Source: Candidatus Latescibacterota bacterium (GTDB lineage: Bacteria > Blakebacterota > Blakebacteria > Blakebacterales > Blakebacteraceae). Taken from it: 5,825 bases of DNA. Below are positions 1-5,825 of the stretch, piece after piece (position 1 is the stretch's first letter; the number at the start of each line of letters is the position of its first letter). The DNA lies in NCBI GenBank assembly GCA_023135015.1, contig JAGLTZ010000197.1:1-5825 (forward strand), written 5' to 3'. A program made the position numbers and the translations under genes. Below the pieces are notes generated by a model. It saw only the letters and a program-made list of their open reading frames with translations, did not search any database and was not told the DNA's origin.

Positions 1-2543
1 CCGCGCGCTCCATTGAGGAGTGGCTTGCGCCCGATGTGGCCGATGCCATCGCGTGCGAGATTGAATCCGCGGGCGGCAGTGAGGTTTTCTTCGTAGGGCG
101 CCTCTCGTCTGAAGGGATCGTAGTCGAGGCTGAGGTGGCGGCCCGCGGGACAGAAGGGGCGGTACCGGCAGTGGCCCAGGCGGTCCGTCCGGGCGACCTT
201 GTGATCCACAATCATCCCGGCGGTACCCTCGAGGCATCGGAGCACGACCTGGATGCAGCCTCCCGTCTGGGGGCAGATGGGATCGGCTTCGCTATCGTGG
301 ACAACGCCTGTTCCGGCATCTACGTAGTTGTGGAGCCTCAGAGGCCGGAGGAGGCGAAGCCGCTCGAACTGGAGCAGATCAGATTCTTCTTCGAGCCGGG
401 CGGGCCCCTGTCGAAGGTCCTGGGAGGCTATGAGCCGAGAGAGGCGCAGGTTGAGATGGCGCTCGCGGCTGCCGGGGTTTTCAACGACGGCCGGGTGGTT
501 CTGGTCGAAGCGGGCACAGGGGTAGGTAAGAGTCTTGCCTACCTGGTCCCGGCGATATTGTGGGCCACCCGTAACAGGCGCCGGGTAGTTGTATCCACCA
601 ATACGATCAACCTTCAGGAGCAGCTTACAGGTTCCGACCTTCCGGTCCTGAAGAGAGCAGGGCTGAATTTCAGGGCGGTGCTCGTCAAAGGCCGCCGCAA
701 CTATGCGTGCCTGCGCAAGGCCGATGAAGTTATGGGAGAGCCCGACCTTTTCGCCGAGACTGAGGGAGAGGCGGCTGAGCTGAGAGAACTCGCCAATTGG
801 GCCTTCCGGACCAGCGACGGAAGCCTCTCCGACCTGAGCCCGCCACCCCGGAATGTGCTGTGGGAGCAGCTGGCCACCGAAGCCGACGACTGTACCCGCG
901 CCAGGTGCCCCTATTTCAACGAATGCCACTTCTACAGGGCGCGCAAGGGGGCTGCCAACGCTGATATCCTGATTGTAAATCACCATCTCCTCTTTACCGA
1001 TCTGGCTCTGCGCCAGGCGCTGGGCCCGGAGGCGGGTACGGCGGTACTGCCTCCATACAGTCATATTATCCTGGACGAGGCGCAGCACGTTGAGGAGGTG
1101 GCCACCAGCCACTTCGGCACCGAGATAAGCAGTCTGGGACTGCAGCGCCAGCTGGGTCGGCTGCAGCACCGCCGCAGGCCGGGCAAAGGACTGCTGCCGT
1201 TCCTTCTGAAGAACCTGATCCCCCTGACCGATGGGAATCCACAGGCACAGCGGGCGCTGGAGCGGCTCGAGACGGAGGTGCGTCCCTCGCTGGCGGTGGC
1301 GGCCGAGGCGGTGCCGTCCCATTTCGGAAGCCTTGCGCGCGCGGCCCGGTCTCTGATGACCAGGCAGGAGGAGGAGAGGACTCTTCGCCTGACAGAGGAT
1401 GTTGAGAGTGAGCCGGCATGGAGTCACGACGGCGCCGAGTCGTGCCGCGCCCTGAGGAGGGAGATATTAGGGCTGACGACCAGCCTGGAACGATTGCTGC
1501 GTGATCTGGGACCACTGCGTGAGGAATACGGGCAGGAGCTGGATTCCCCATTTATAGATATAGCGGCCGCAACGGGGCGCCTGAATACCGCCGCCACCGC
1601 CCTCACACATTTTGTCGATCCAGTAGATGCCGGCGAGGAGGAGGTCGTGCGCTGGCTCGAAAGCGGGCCTCCTCGCGGGGACGTACCCAGGCTGACTCTG
1701 GCCTCGGCGCCTGTCGAGGTCGGTGCCCACCTGGCCAGAGCCGCTTTCGAGGTGGTCGAAGGCGCCCTTCTTTCCTCGGCGACGCTGGCCGTGGGAGGAA
1801 GCTTCGAGTTCATATCCTGCCGTCTCGGGTTGGACCGCCTGGAGGCCGGGCGCGTTGTGGCGGAGGTTCTGCCCAGCCCATTCGATCATGCCCGGCAGGT
1901 GGAGCTGCTGATACCGGACGACTTTCCGGAGCCAACCGAGTCGGACCACGACCGGGCGCTCGCCCTGCTGCTGGAGCCGGCGATCGTCGCAGCTGGCGGC
2001 AGGACACTGGTGCTGGTGACCTCGTACGGGTCAATGAAGCGCATCCACGACCTGCTTGCGGAGCCTCTTGCACAAAAGGGAATCAGGCTGCGGCGCCAGG
2101 GTGAGGCGCCCCGGACTATGCTTCTCGAATCGCTTCGAACGGGAAAGGGGGAAGCGCTTCTGGCGACAGACTCCTTCTGGGAGGGAATAGATGTACGCGG
2201 CCAGGCGCTCAGCCTGCTCGTGTTGACACGGCTGCCCTTCAGGGTGCCCTCCGAGCCCGTCCTGCAGGCGCGCGCGGAACGGCTTGAGAGGGAAGGCGGG
2301 AGGGCGTTTACGGAGTTGTTGCTGCCGATGGCCGTGCTGAAATTCAAGCAGGGCATGGGACGGCTCATCCGGCATCGCGGGGACCGTGGTGTCGTGCTTG
2401 TGCTCGACCCGCGGATAGTGCGCAAGTCGTATGGCGGGACCTTTCTACAATCACTCGGGTGGGGTGATCCTTCGGTTGTTACCGCAAAGGAGGCTCTTTC
2501 CCGGGTGCAGAACTGGTTCTCAGTAAACAGAGGGCCGGATTGA
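1..2543 (+). CDS. JAB/JAMM-domain fused DinG/XPD-family ATP-dependent DNA helicase, 5'-partial
   Basis: Superfamily 2 helicase of the DinG/XPD (Rad3) type, predicted to unwind DNA 5'-3' using ATP in repair or resolution of unusual structures. The first complete codon is at base 3 and the frame is open to the edge; the GTG at 36 is internal, because plausible protein sequence (ARSIEEWLAPD) precedes it. Visible length is 846 codons. Domain order: a JAB/JAMM domain at about 60-340, with an upstream Glu (81-83), His-x-His-Pro (207-218) and Ser-x-x-Asp (237-248); a linker with a Q-motif-like YEPREAQ; Walker A AGTGVGKS (510-533); four Fe-S cluster-type cysteines (codons at 708, 891, 906, 924); a DEAQ Walker B motif (1074-1085); SSATL (1773-1787); DSFWEGID (2169-2192); and QGMGRLIR (2349-2372). 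There is no DnaQ exonuclease domain. The stop overlaps the next start by 4 nt. Helicase assignment is firm; the JAB assignment rests on motif spacing. Confidence 0.93.
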   Translation, partial: ARSIEEWLAPDVADAIACEIESAGGSEVFFVGRLSSEGIVVEAEVAARGTEGAVPAVAQAVRPGDLVIHNHPGGTLEASEHDLDAASRLGADGIGFAIVDNACSGIYVVVEPQRPEEAKPLELEQIRFFFEPGGPLSKVLGGYEPREAQVEMALAAAGVFNDGRVVLVEAGTGVGKSLAYLVPAILWATRNRRRVVVSTNTINLQEQLTGSDLPVLKRAGLNFRAVLVKGRRNYACLRKADEVMGEPDLFAETEGEAAELRELANWAFRTSDGSLSDLSPPPRNVLWEQLATEADDCTRARCPYFNECHFYRARKGAANADILIVNHHLLFTDLALRQALGPEAGTAVLPPYSHIILDEAQHVEEVATSHFGTEISSLGLQRQLGRLQHRRRPGKGLLPFLLKNLIPLTDGNPQAQRALERLETEVRPSLAVAAEAVPSHFGSLARAARSLMTRQEEERTLRLTEDVESEPAWSHDGAESCRALRREILGLTTSLERLLRDLGPLREEYGQELDSPFIDIAAATGRLNTAATALTHFVDPVDAGEEEVVRWLESGPPRGDVPRLTLASAPVEVGAHLARAAFEVVEGALLSSATLAVGGSFEFISCRLGLDRLEAGRVVAEVLPSPFDHARQVELLIPDDFPEPTESDHDRALALLLEPAIVAAGGRTLVLVTSYGSMKRIHDLLAEPLAQKGIRLRRQGEAPRTMLLESLRTGKGEALLATDSFWEGIDVRGQALSLLVLTRLPFRVPSEPVLQARAERLEREGGRAFTELLLPMAVLKFKQGMGRLIRHRGDRGVVLVLDPRIVRKSYGGTFLQSLGWGDPSVVTAKEALSRVQNWFSVNRGPD
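60..340 (+). other. N-terminal JAB/JAMM (RadC-like) metal-binding domain of the helicase
   Basis: This is a domain within the helicase gene, not a separate gene. It reads SEVFFVGR, then IHNHPGG, then SEHDLDAA, followed by GFAIVD. This is the zinc-ligand pattern of JAMM metallopeptidases: Glu, His-x-His-Pro, about 7 residues, then Ser-x-x-Asp. All candidate ligands are present, so the fold is likely metal-binding and possibly hydrolytic. RadC, also a JAB protein, shares the HNHP core but has no established enzymatic role. Substrate and activity are unknown. Confidence 0.75.
2529..2534 (+). promoter_or_regulatory. Ribosome binding site supporting the TTG start of the galactokinase gene
   Basis: AGAGGG ends 5 nt before the TTG at 2540, inside the last codons of the helicase gene. 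It supports a TTG start at the 4-nt TTGA overlap. A competing site, GGAGAGG at 2596-2602, lies only 3 nt before an in-frame GTG at 2606. Confidence 0.5.
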
Positions 2544-3817
2544 TCTCTCCCGAATCTGAAATACGCGGGCCCGCACAGCGGGCGGTCCAACGGCTGGAGA
2601 GGCTGGTGCGCGAAACCGGCCGGAGCGAAGGGCTCGAACCCTCCGGTATCAGGGTCGCGATAGCCCCGGGTCGGGTGAATCTGCTGGGCGGGCACACCGA
2701 CTACAACGAGGGCTATGTGCTGCCGGTTGCGGTGGACCGGTTCGTGAGCTGTGCAGTTGCGGTGGACGATTCCGGCACGATCGAATTCCACAGCCTCGAT
2801 TTCGACGACAGATTCACCCTGGAACTCGCCCGCCTGAGCAATCTCCGAGGGGACCGTGAGGAGTTCGAACAGCTTGCAGGAGGACGCCAGAGCCGCTGGC
2901 GGCGCTATGTCGCGGGGGTGATCCTGGAGATGGATGAGGCGGCAGTACCGCTCGCTTCCGGCCTGGTGGCGATCGCGGGTGATGTGCCTGTCGGATCCGG
3001 CCTCTCATCTTCGGCGGCTCTGGAGGCCGCCATATATACCGCGTTTGGTACCGGGGTCCAGGCCACACCCGAAGCGGCGCTGCTCTGCCAGCGCGCAGAG
3101 AACAGGTGGGCCGGCGTGCCGTGCGGGATCATGGACCAGTTCGCCAGCCTCCTGGCCGAGCAGGGGAAGGCGCTCTTCCTCGACTGCAGGCGCTTGACCT
3201 ATAAGAATGTCAGCCTCCCCGGGCAGAGCGCGATCACGGTGGTAGATTCGGGCGTACGCAGGGAGCTTGCCGACGGCCGGTACAGCAGGCGCCGCCACGA
3301 GATCGAGACCGCGCTGGAGATCCTGCGCAAGGTGGCGGGTCCGATCAAGTCGCTGCGGGACCTTTCGCCCGGGGATCTCGCCGGGATGGAGGATCTGCTC
3401 CCCCATACGTTACGCAAGCGCGTCGAACACGTCGTCGGCGCCATAGAACGGGTCCCGAAGGGTGTTGCCCACCTCGCCCTGGGCGAGGTGGAGAGATTCG
3501 GACAACTGATAACGGAGTGCCACCACTCCCTGGCCCGGCTTTACGAAGTGAGCATCCCCGAGCTGGATATCATAGTTGAATCGGCCCTGGAGGTGGACGG
3601 GGTGTTCGGGGCGAGACTGACGGGTGCGGGATTCGGTGGTTGCTGTGTTATCTTCCACAGGGAGGGCTGTGAGGAGGAGCTGGAGTCGGCAGTCACGGAG
3701 GCTTTCGAGGCCGGGTTCGGGAGCGGGCTCTCCTTCCATCATCTTCACGCCGCTTCCGGAGCACGCCTGTTGAGCGAGGCGGAAATATCTGAAATATCTG
3801 AATCATCTGGATCATGA
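2540..3817 (+). CDS. galK: Galactokinase-type GHMP sugar kinase with altered sugar-binding signature
   Basis: Predicted cytoplasmic kinase of the GHMP superfamily; by family, it transfers phosphate from ATP to the C1 hydroxyl of galactose (Leloir pathway). At 425 residues it is slightly longer than typical galactokinases (about 380-400). Motif 1 is GRVNLLGGHTDYN (residues 44-56), the galactokinase signature except that Gly51 replaces the usual Glu. Motif 2 is the phosphate-binding loop PVGSGLSSSAA (150-160). The presumed catalytic Asp199 lies in GIMDQ, Tyr248 matches the sugar-contacting Tyr in the LA..xY..RR region, and motif 3 is GARLTGAGFGGC (357-368). The TTG start overlaps the helicase stop and has a ribosome binding site; GTG at 2606 (residue 23) is an alternative that gives a more usual N-terminal length. 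No other Leloir gene is visible. The C-terminal tail ISEISESSGS is encoded by a short repeat. Family is firm; galactose as substrate is less certain because of Gly51. Confidence 0.9.
   Translation: MISPESEIRGPAQRAVQRLERLVRETGRSEGLEPSGIRVAIAPGRVNLLGGHTDYNEGYVLPVAVDRFVSCAVAVDDSGTIEFHSLDFDDRFTLELARLSNLRGDREEFEQLAGGRQSRWRRYVAGVILEMDEAAVPLASGLVAIAGDVPVGSGLSSSAALEAAIYTAFGTGVQATPEAALLCQRAENRWAGVPCGIMDQFASLLAEQGKALFLDCRRLTYKNVSLPGQSAITVVDSGVRRELADGRYSRRRHEIETALEILRKVAGPIKSLRDLSPGDLAGMEDLLPHTLRKRVEHVVGAIERVPKGVAHLALGEVERFGQLITECHHSLARLYEVSIPELDIIVESALEVDGVFGARLTGAGFGGCCVIFHREGCEEELESAVTEAFEAGFGSGLSFHHLHAASGARLLSEAEISEISESSGS
3469..3491. repeat. Perfect 11-bp inverted repeat (hairpin-forming) inside the galactokinase gene
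   Basis: CCACCTCGCCC at 3469-3479 is followed by a single central T (3480) and its exact reverse complement GGGCGAGGTGG (3481-3491). Folded as RNA this gives a 10-bp GC-rich stem with a CTG loop. It encodes residues 310-318 (AHLALGEVE). No T-tract follows, so it is not a standard intrinsic terminator. Whether it functions or merely reflects codon choice cannot be decided here. Confidence 0.7.
3782..3808 (+). repeat. Short 9-bp tandem repeat at the 3' end of the galactokinase gene
   Basis: GAAATATCT occurs twice in succession (3782-3799), then once as GAATCATCT (3800-3808), followed by the more diverged GGATCATGA (3809-3817), which carries the stop codon. The unit is 9 bp, so the frame is kept and the protein gains a repeating E-I/S-S tail. 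The tract is AT-rich in contrast to its GC-rich surroundings. Confidence 0.75.
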
Positions 3818-3846
3818 GGTACCGGTTGAGGGAGATCAGGCCGTGA
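3814..3846 (+). other. Ten-codon bridging reading frame between galK and the hydantoinase gene (speculative)
   Basis: An ATG at 3814 overlaps the galactokinase TGA as ATGA. Its frame reads MRYRLREIRP and stops at a TGA (3844-3846) that overlaps the GTG start of the next gene as GTGA. This arrangement could relay terminating ribosomes across the 25-nt gap. I see no strong ribosome binding site before the ATG, and the frame also contains the binding site for the downstream gene, so it may be coincidence. Confidence 0.2.
3828..3834 (+). promoter_or_regulatory. Ribosome binding site of the hydantoinase/oxoprolinase gene
   Basis: GAGGGAG ends 8 nt before the GTG at 3843, which is good Shine-Dalgarno spacing and decides the start. 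No in-frame ATG, GTG or TTG lies between the galactokinase stop and this GTG. Confidence 0.7.
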
Positions 3847-5825
3847 AAGGGCGTCTCATCGGGGTCGATACGGGAGGTACCTTCACCGATCTGGTGGCGC
3901 TGGGGCCCGAAGGACTGGTCCATTTAAAGCTGGCCAGCACCCCCGATGCTCCCCACAAGGCAGTCCTCGAGGGTGTGGAGAGCATTCTGGGGGAGGGCAT
4001 CCCCGGCGGGGCCGACCGGATCGCGCACGGTACCACCGTGGCCACCAACGCCATCCTGACGGGCGATGTCGCCGCCGCAGTGCTGGTGACCACCCGCGGC
4101 TTCGAGGATGTGCTCGAGATCGGCCGTCAGGACCGGCCCGCCCTCTACGACCTGGAGGTCAGGCGTCCGGAGCCGCTGATAGGGCGCGGGCGCCGTCTGG
4201 ACGTGGCTGAACGGGTGGGTCCCGAAGGCCAGGTGGAGCTGGAGCTGGATCCGGAGGGCCCCGAGATCGAGGATCTGCTCGACAGGATAGGCAACCTGGA
4301 CCCGCCTCCCGAAGCCTTCGCCGTATGCCTGCTGCACTCATACGCCAATCCCGGGCACGAACAGATCGTCGCCCGAGCACTCGCCGGGCGTTTCCCTGGT
4401 ATCGGGATTACCCTGTCGTCGGAGCTGATTCCAGTCTTCCGCGAGTATGAGCGCACCTCTACGGTTGCCGTGAACGCCGCCGTCCAGCCGGTCATGGGGC
4501 GTTATCTGGAATCGCTGCACAGTGGGTTGGGAGAGGCCCGCCTTATGATTACGACCTCCAGCGGGGGAAGCCTCTCGGCGGTACAGGCCGCGAGGGAACC
4601 GGTCCACACGCTGCTGTCCGGGCCTGCCGCGGGGGTTGCGGGGGCCGTCGCGGTAGCGAGGCGTGCCGGCTTCGAGAAGATCCTTACCTTTGATATGGGC
4701 GGAACCAGCACCGATGTAGCCCTCTGCGAGGGAAGTATCCGGCAGACGGCCGAAGGGGGTATCGAAGGGTATCCCCTCCTGGTAGGCCAGGTTGACCTTC
4801 ACACGGTGGGGGCGGGTGGTGGTAGTCTGGCCAGGGTGGATCGCGGGGGAGCAGTTATAGTCGGTCCCCAGAGCGCTGGTGCGGACCCGGGACCGCTGGC
4901 CTATGGGCGCCGCCGGCCGGGGCCGGATGGCGAAGGTGTCACCGTTACCGACGCGAACCTGGTCCTGGGCAGGCTCCCGGCCGCCGGCCTGCTGGGTGGC
5001 GCAATGTCGCTGGATGGCGACGCCGCACTGGAAGGGCTCCGGGGGCTGGCCAAAGCGGCCTCACAAGCGCCGGGGTCGGTGAAACTTTCTCCTTATGAAG
5101 CCGCCGAAGGCGTTGTCCGCGTTGCGGTTACGGCGATGGCAGGTGCGCTGCGGCGGATCAGCGTAGAGCGGGGGAAGGACCCCCGCGAGTACGTGCTCGT
5201 TGCTTTCGGGGGGGCGGGCGCTATGCACGCTGCCGCCCTTGCCCGCGAAATGGGGATCGGGCGCGTGCTGGTGCCGTACGAGCCCGGCCTTCTCTCGGCC
5301 GTGGGGACGCTCGTGGCGGGCCTGAGGGTGGACAGGGCGCGTACCGTTCTGGGGATCGATCCGGACTGCGATGCCGCAGGTGTCGAAGCCGTATGGAAGG
5401 AACTGGAAGCTGAGGTAACCGCCGGGCTGGAGGAGGCGGGGGCCTCGTCAGATGAGTGCCGGCTGGTTCGCACGGCCGATATGCGCTACCGGGGTCAGTC
5501 ATTCGAACTCGTGGTCGCTCTACAGCAGTGGGCTGGAGCCGGTACAGGATCGTGGAACAGACTGTGCGAGAGCTTCGCCACCGCACACAGGGAGCGTTAC
5601 GGATACGACCGCCCCGGTACGGTGGTCGAGCTCGTGTCGCTGCGTGTCGAGGGGCACGGCCCGTGCGCCGCCGATCTGGATGAGCTGCTGCCCCCCCTCG
5701 ATTCAGAACCGCTGCAGGAGGCGTTCCCGACCCGATCTATGGTCTGGGAGGGAGGGAACCTAGCGGCGGCGCAGATTCCAAGGAGAGAACTCAGTGCGGG
5801 GCGGCACTTGCGCGGACCGGTCCTG
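3843..5825 (+). CDS. hyuA: Hydantoinase/5-oxoprolinase family protein, HyuA-type subunit, 3'-partial
   Basis: Member of the HyuA/N-methylhydantoinase A/5-oxoprolinase/acetone carboxylase-beta family, cytoplasmic enzymes that couple ATP hydrolysis to ring opening of hydantoins or 5-oxoproline, or to carboxylation of ketones. The GTG start gives KGRLIGVDTGGTFTD, the usual N-terminal nucleotide-binding motif (residues 7-16). Then come HGTTVATNAIL (62-72), REYERTST (200-207), SGPAAG (259-264), FDMGGTSTDV (283-292), VGAGGGS (322-328), GADPGP (346-351), TDAN (369-372) and FGGAGAMHA (455-463, where the family usually has Pro rather than Ala at 460). C-terminal family features RYRGQSFEL and HRERYGY are present. 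All 661 visible codons are open; the sequence ends at HLRGPVL, normally about 20-40 residues from the end. A HyuB partner gene is expected downstream but lies outside the window. Family is certain; the substrate cannot be read from sequence. Confidence 0.93.
   Translation, partial: MKGRLIGVDTGGTFTDLVALGPEGLVHLKLASTPDAPHKAVLEGVESILGEGIPGGADRIAHGTTVATNAILTGDVAAAVLVTTRGFEDVLEIGRQDRPALYDLEVRRPEPLIGRGRRLDVAERVGPEGQVELELDPEGPEIEDLLDRIGNLDPPPEAFAVCLLHSYANPGHEQIVARALAGRFPGIGITLSSELIPVFREYERTSTVAVNAAVQPVMGRYLESLHSGLGEARLMITTSSGGSLSAVQAAREPVHTLLSGPAAGVAGAVAVARRAGFEKILTFDMGGTSTDVALCEGSIRQTAEGGIEGYPLLVGQVDLHTVGAGGGSLARVDRGGAVIVGPQSAGADPGPLAYGRRRPGPDGEGVTVTDANLVLGRLPAAGLLGGAMSLDGDAALEGLRGLAKAASQAPGSVKLSPYEAAEGVVRVAVTAMAGALRRISVERGKDPREYVLVAFGGAGAMHAAALAREMGIGRVLVPYEPGLLSAVGTLVAGLRVDRARTVLGIDPDCDAAGVEAVWKELEAEVTAGLEEAGASSDECRLVRTADMRYRGQSFELVVALQQWAGAGTGSWNRLCESFATAHRERYGYDRPGTVVELVSLRVEGHGPCAADLDELLPPLDSEPLQEAFPTRSMVWEGGNLAAAQIPRRELSAGRHLRGPVL

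Noticed and set aside
36..38. GTG as the start codon of the helicase
   Set aside because: The frame is open back to base 1 and the upstream residues read as normal protein continuous with the JAB domain. The gene is better treated as cut by the window edge.
1066..1949. Several overlapping minus-strand open frames of 129-161 codons inside the helicase gene
   Set aside because: Their compositions are rich in Pro, Arg, Ser and Ala as expected of shadow frames, they overlap one another, and they have no family features.
1886..2791. Minus-strand open frame of 301 codons spanning the helicase-galK junction
   Set aside because: It is antisense to two well-supported genes, crosses their boundary, shows no recognisable motif, and such frames are expected in GC-rich DNA.
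3818..3842. Possible promoter or terminator in the gap between galK and hyuA
   Set aside because: The gap is only 25 nt, is filled by the ribosome binding site, and has no hairpin with a T-tract or recognisable -35/-10 pair.
161..4034. Six GGTACC palindromes (161, 222, 3047, 3818, 3876, 4029)
   Set aside because: Roughly two would be expected at this composition; the excess is modest, spacing is irregular, and most sites encode ordinary Gly-Thr codons.
3924..4802. Minus-strand open frames opposite the hydantoinase gene
   Set aside because: The + strand encodes unmistakable HyuA motifs throughout this stretch; the antisense frames have no motif support.
5452..5763. Plus-strand frames of 75 and 103 codons near the right end
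   Set aside because: They lie in alternative frames of the hydantoinase gene, whose own frame keeps family features here (RYRGQSFEL, HRERYGY).

Overview
The window is a GC-rich bacterial stretch (I estimate 60-65% G+C by eye) carrying three tightly packed genes on the + strand and no intergenic space of any size. The use of GTG and TTG starts, long open antisense frames and purine-rich ribosome binding sites fit a high-GC bacterium. I cannot assign a phylum from the sequence.

Layout. (1) From the left edge to 2543 is a DinG/XPD-type DNA helicase with an iron-sulfur cluster. It carries a JAB/JAMM (RadC-like) metalloprotease-type domain at its N-terminus instead of the DnaQ exonuclease found on some DinG proteins. 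The frame is open to base 1, so the true start lies outside the window. (2) 2540-3817 is a complete galactokinase-type GHMP kinase, overlapping the helicase stop by 4 nt. It has the family's three motifs, but the sugar-binding Glu of the signature is Gly. (3) 3843 to the right edge is the start and most of a HyuA-type hydantoinase/5-oxoprolinase subunit. About 661 residues are visible and only a short C-terminal tail appears to be missing.

The 4-nt overlap and the 25-nt gap imply one transcript with translational coupling. I see no promoter, terminator, RNA gene, mobile element or CRISPR array. The three predicted activities (DNA unwinding, sugar phosphorylation, ATP-dependent amide/lactam hydrolysis) do not form an obvious pathway, so the operon may be one of convenience.

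The points most worth a second look are the JAB-helicase fusion, the Glu-to-Gly change in the kinase signature, a perfect 11-bp inverted repeat inside the kinase gene, and the galK-hyuA junction. That junction combines a 9-bp tandem repeat with a ten-codon reading frame that links the two genes through overlapping stop and start codons. I found no convincing evidence of a wholly new multi-gene system.
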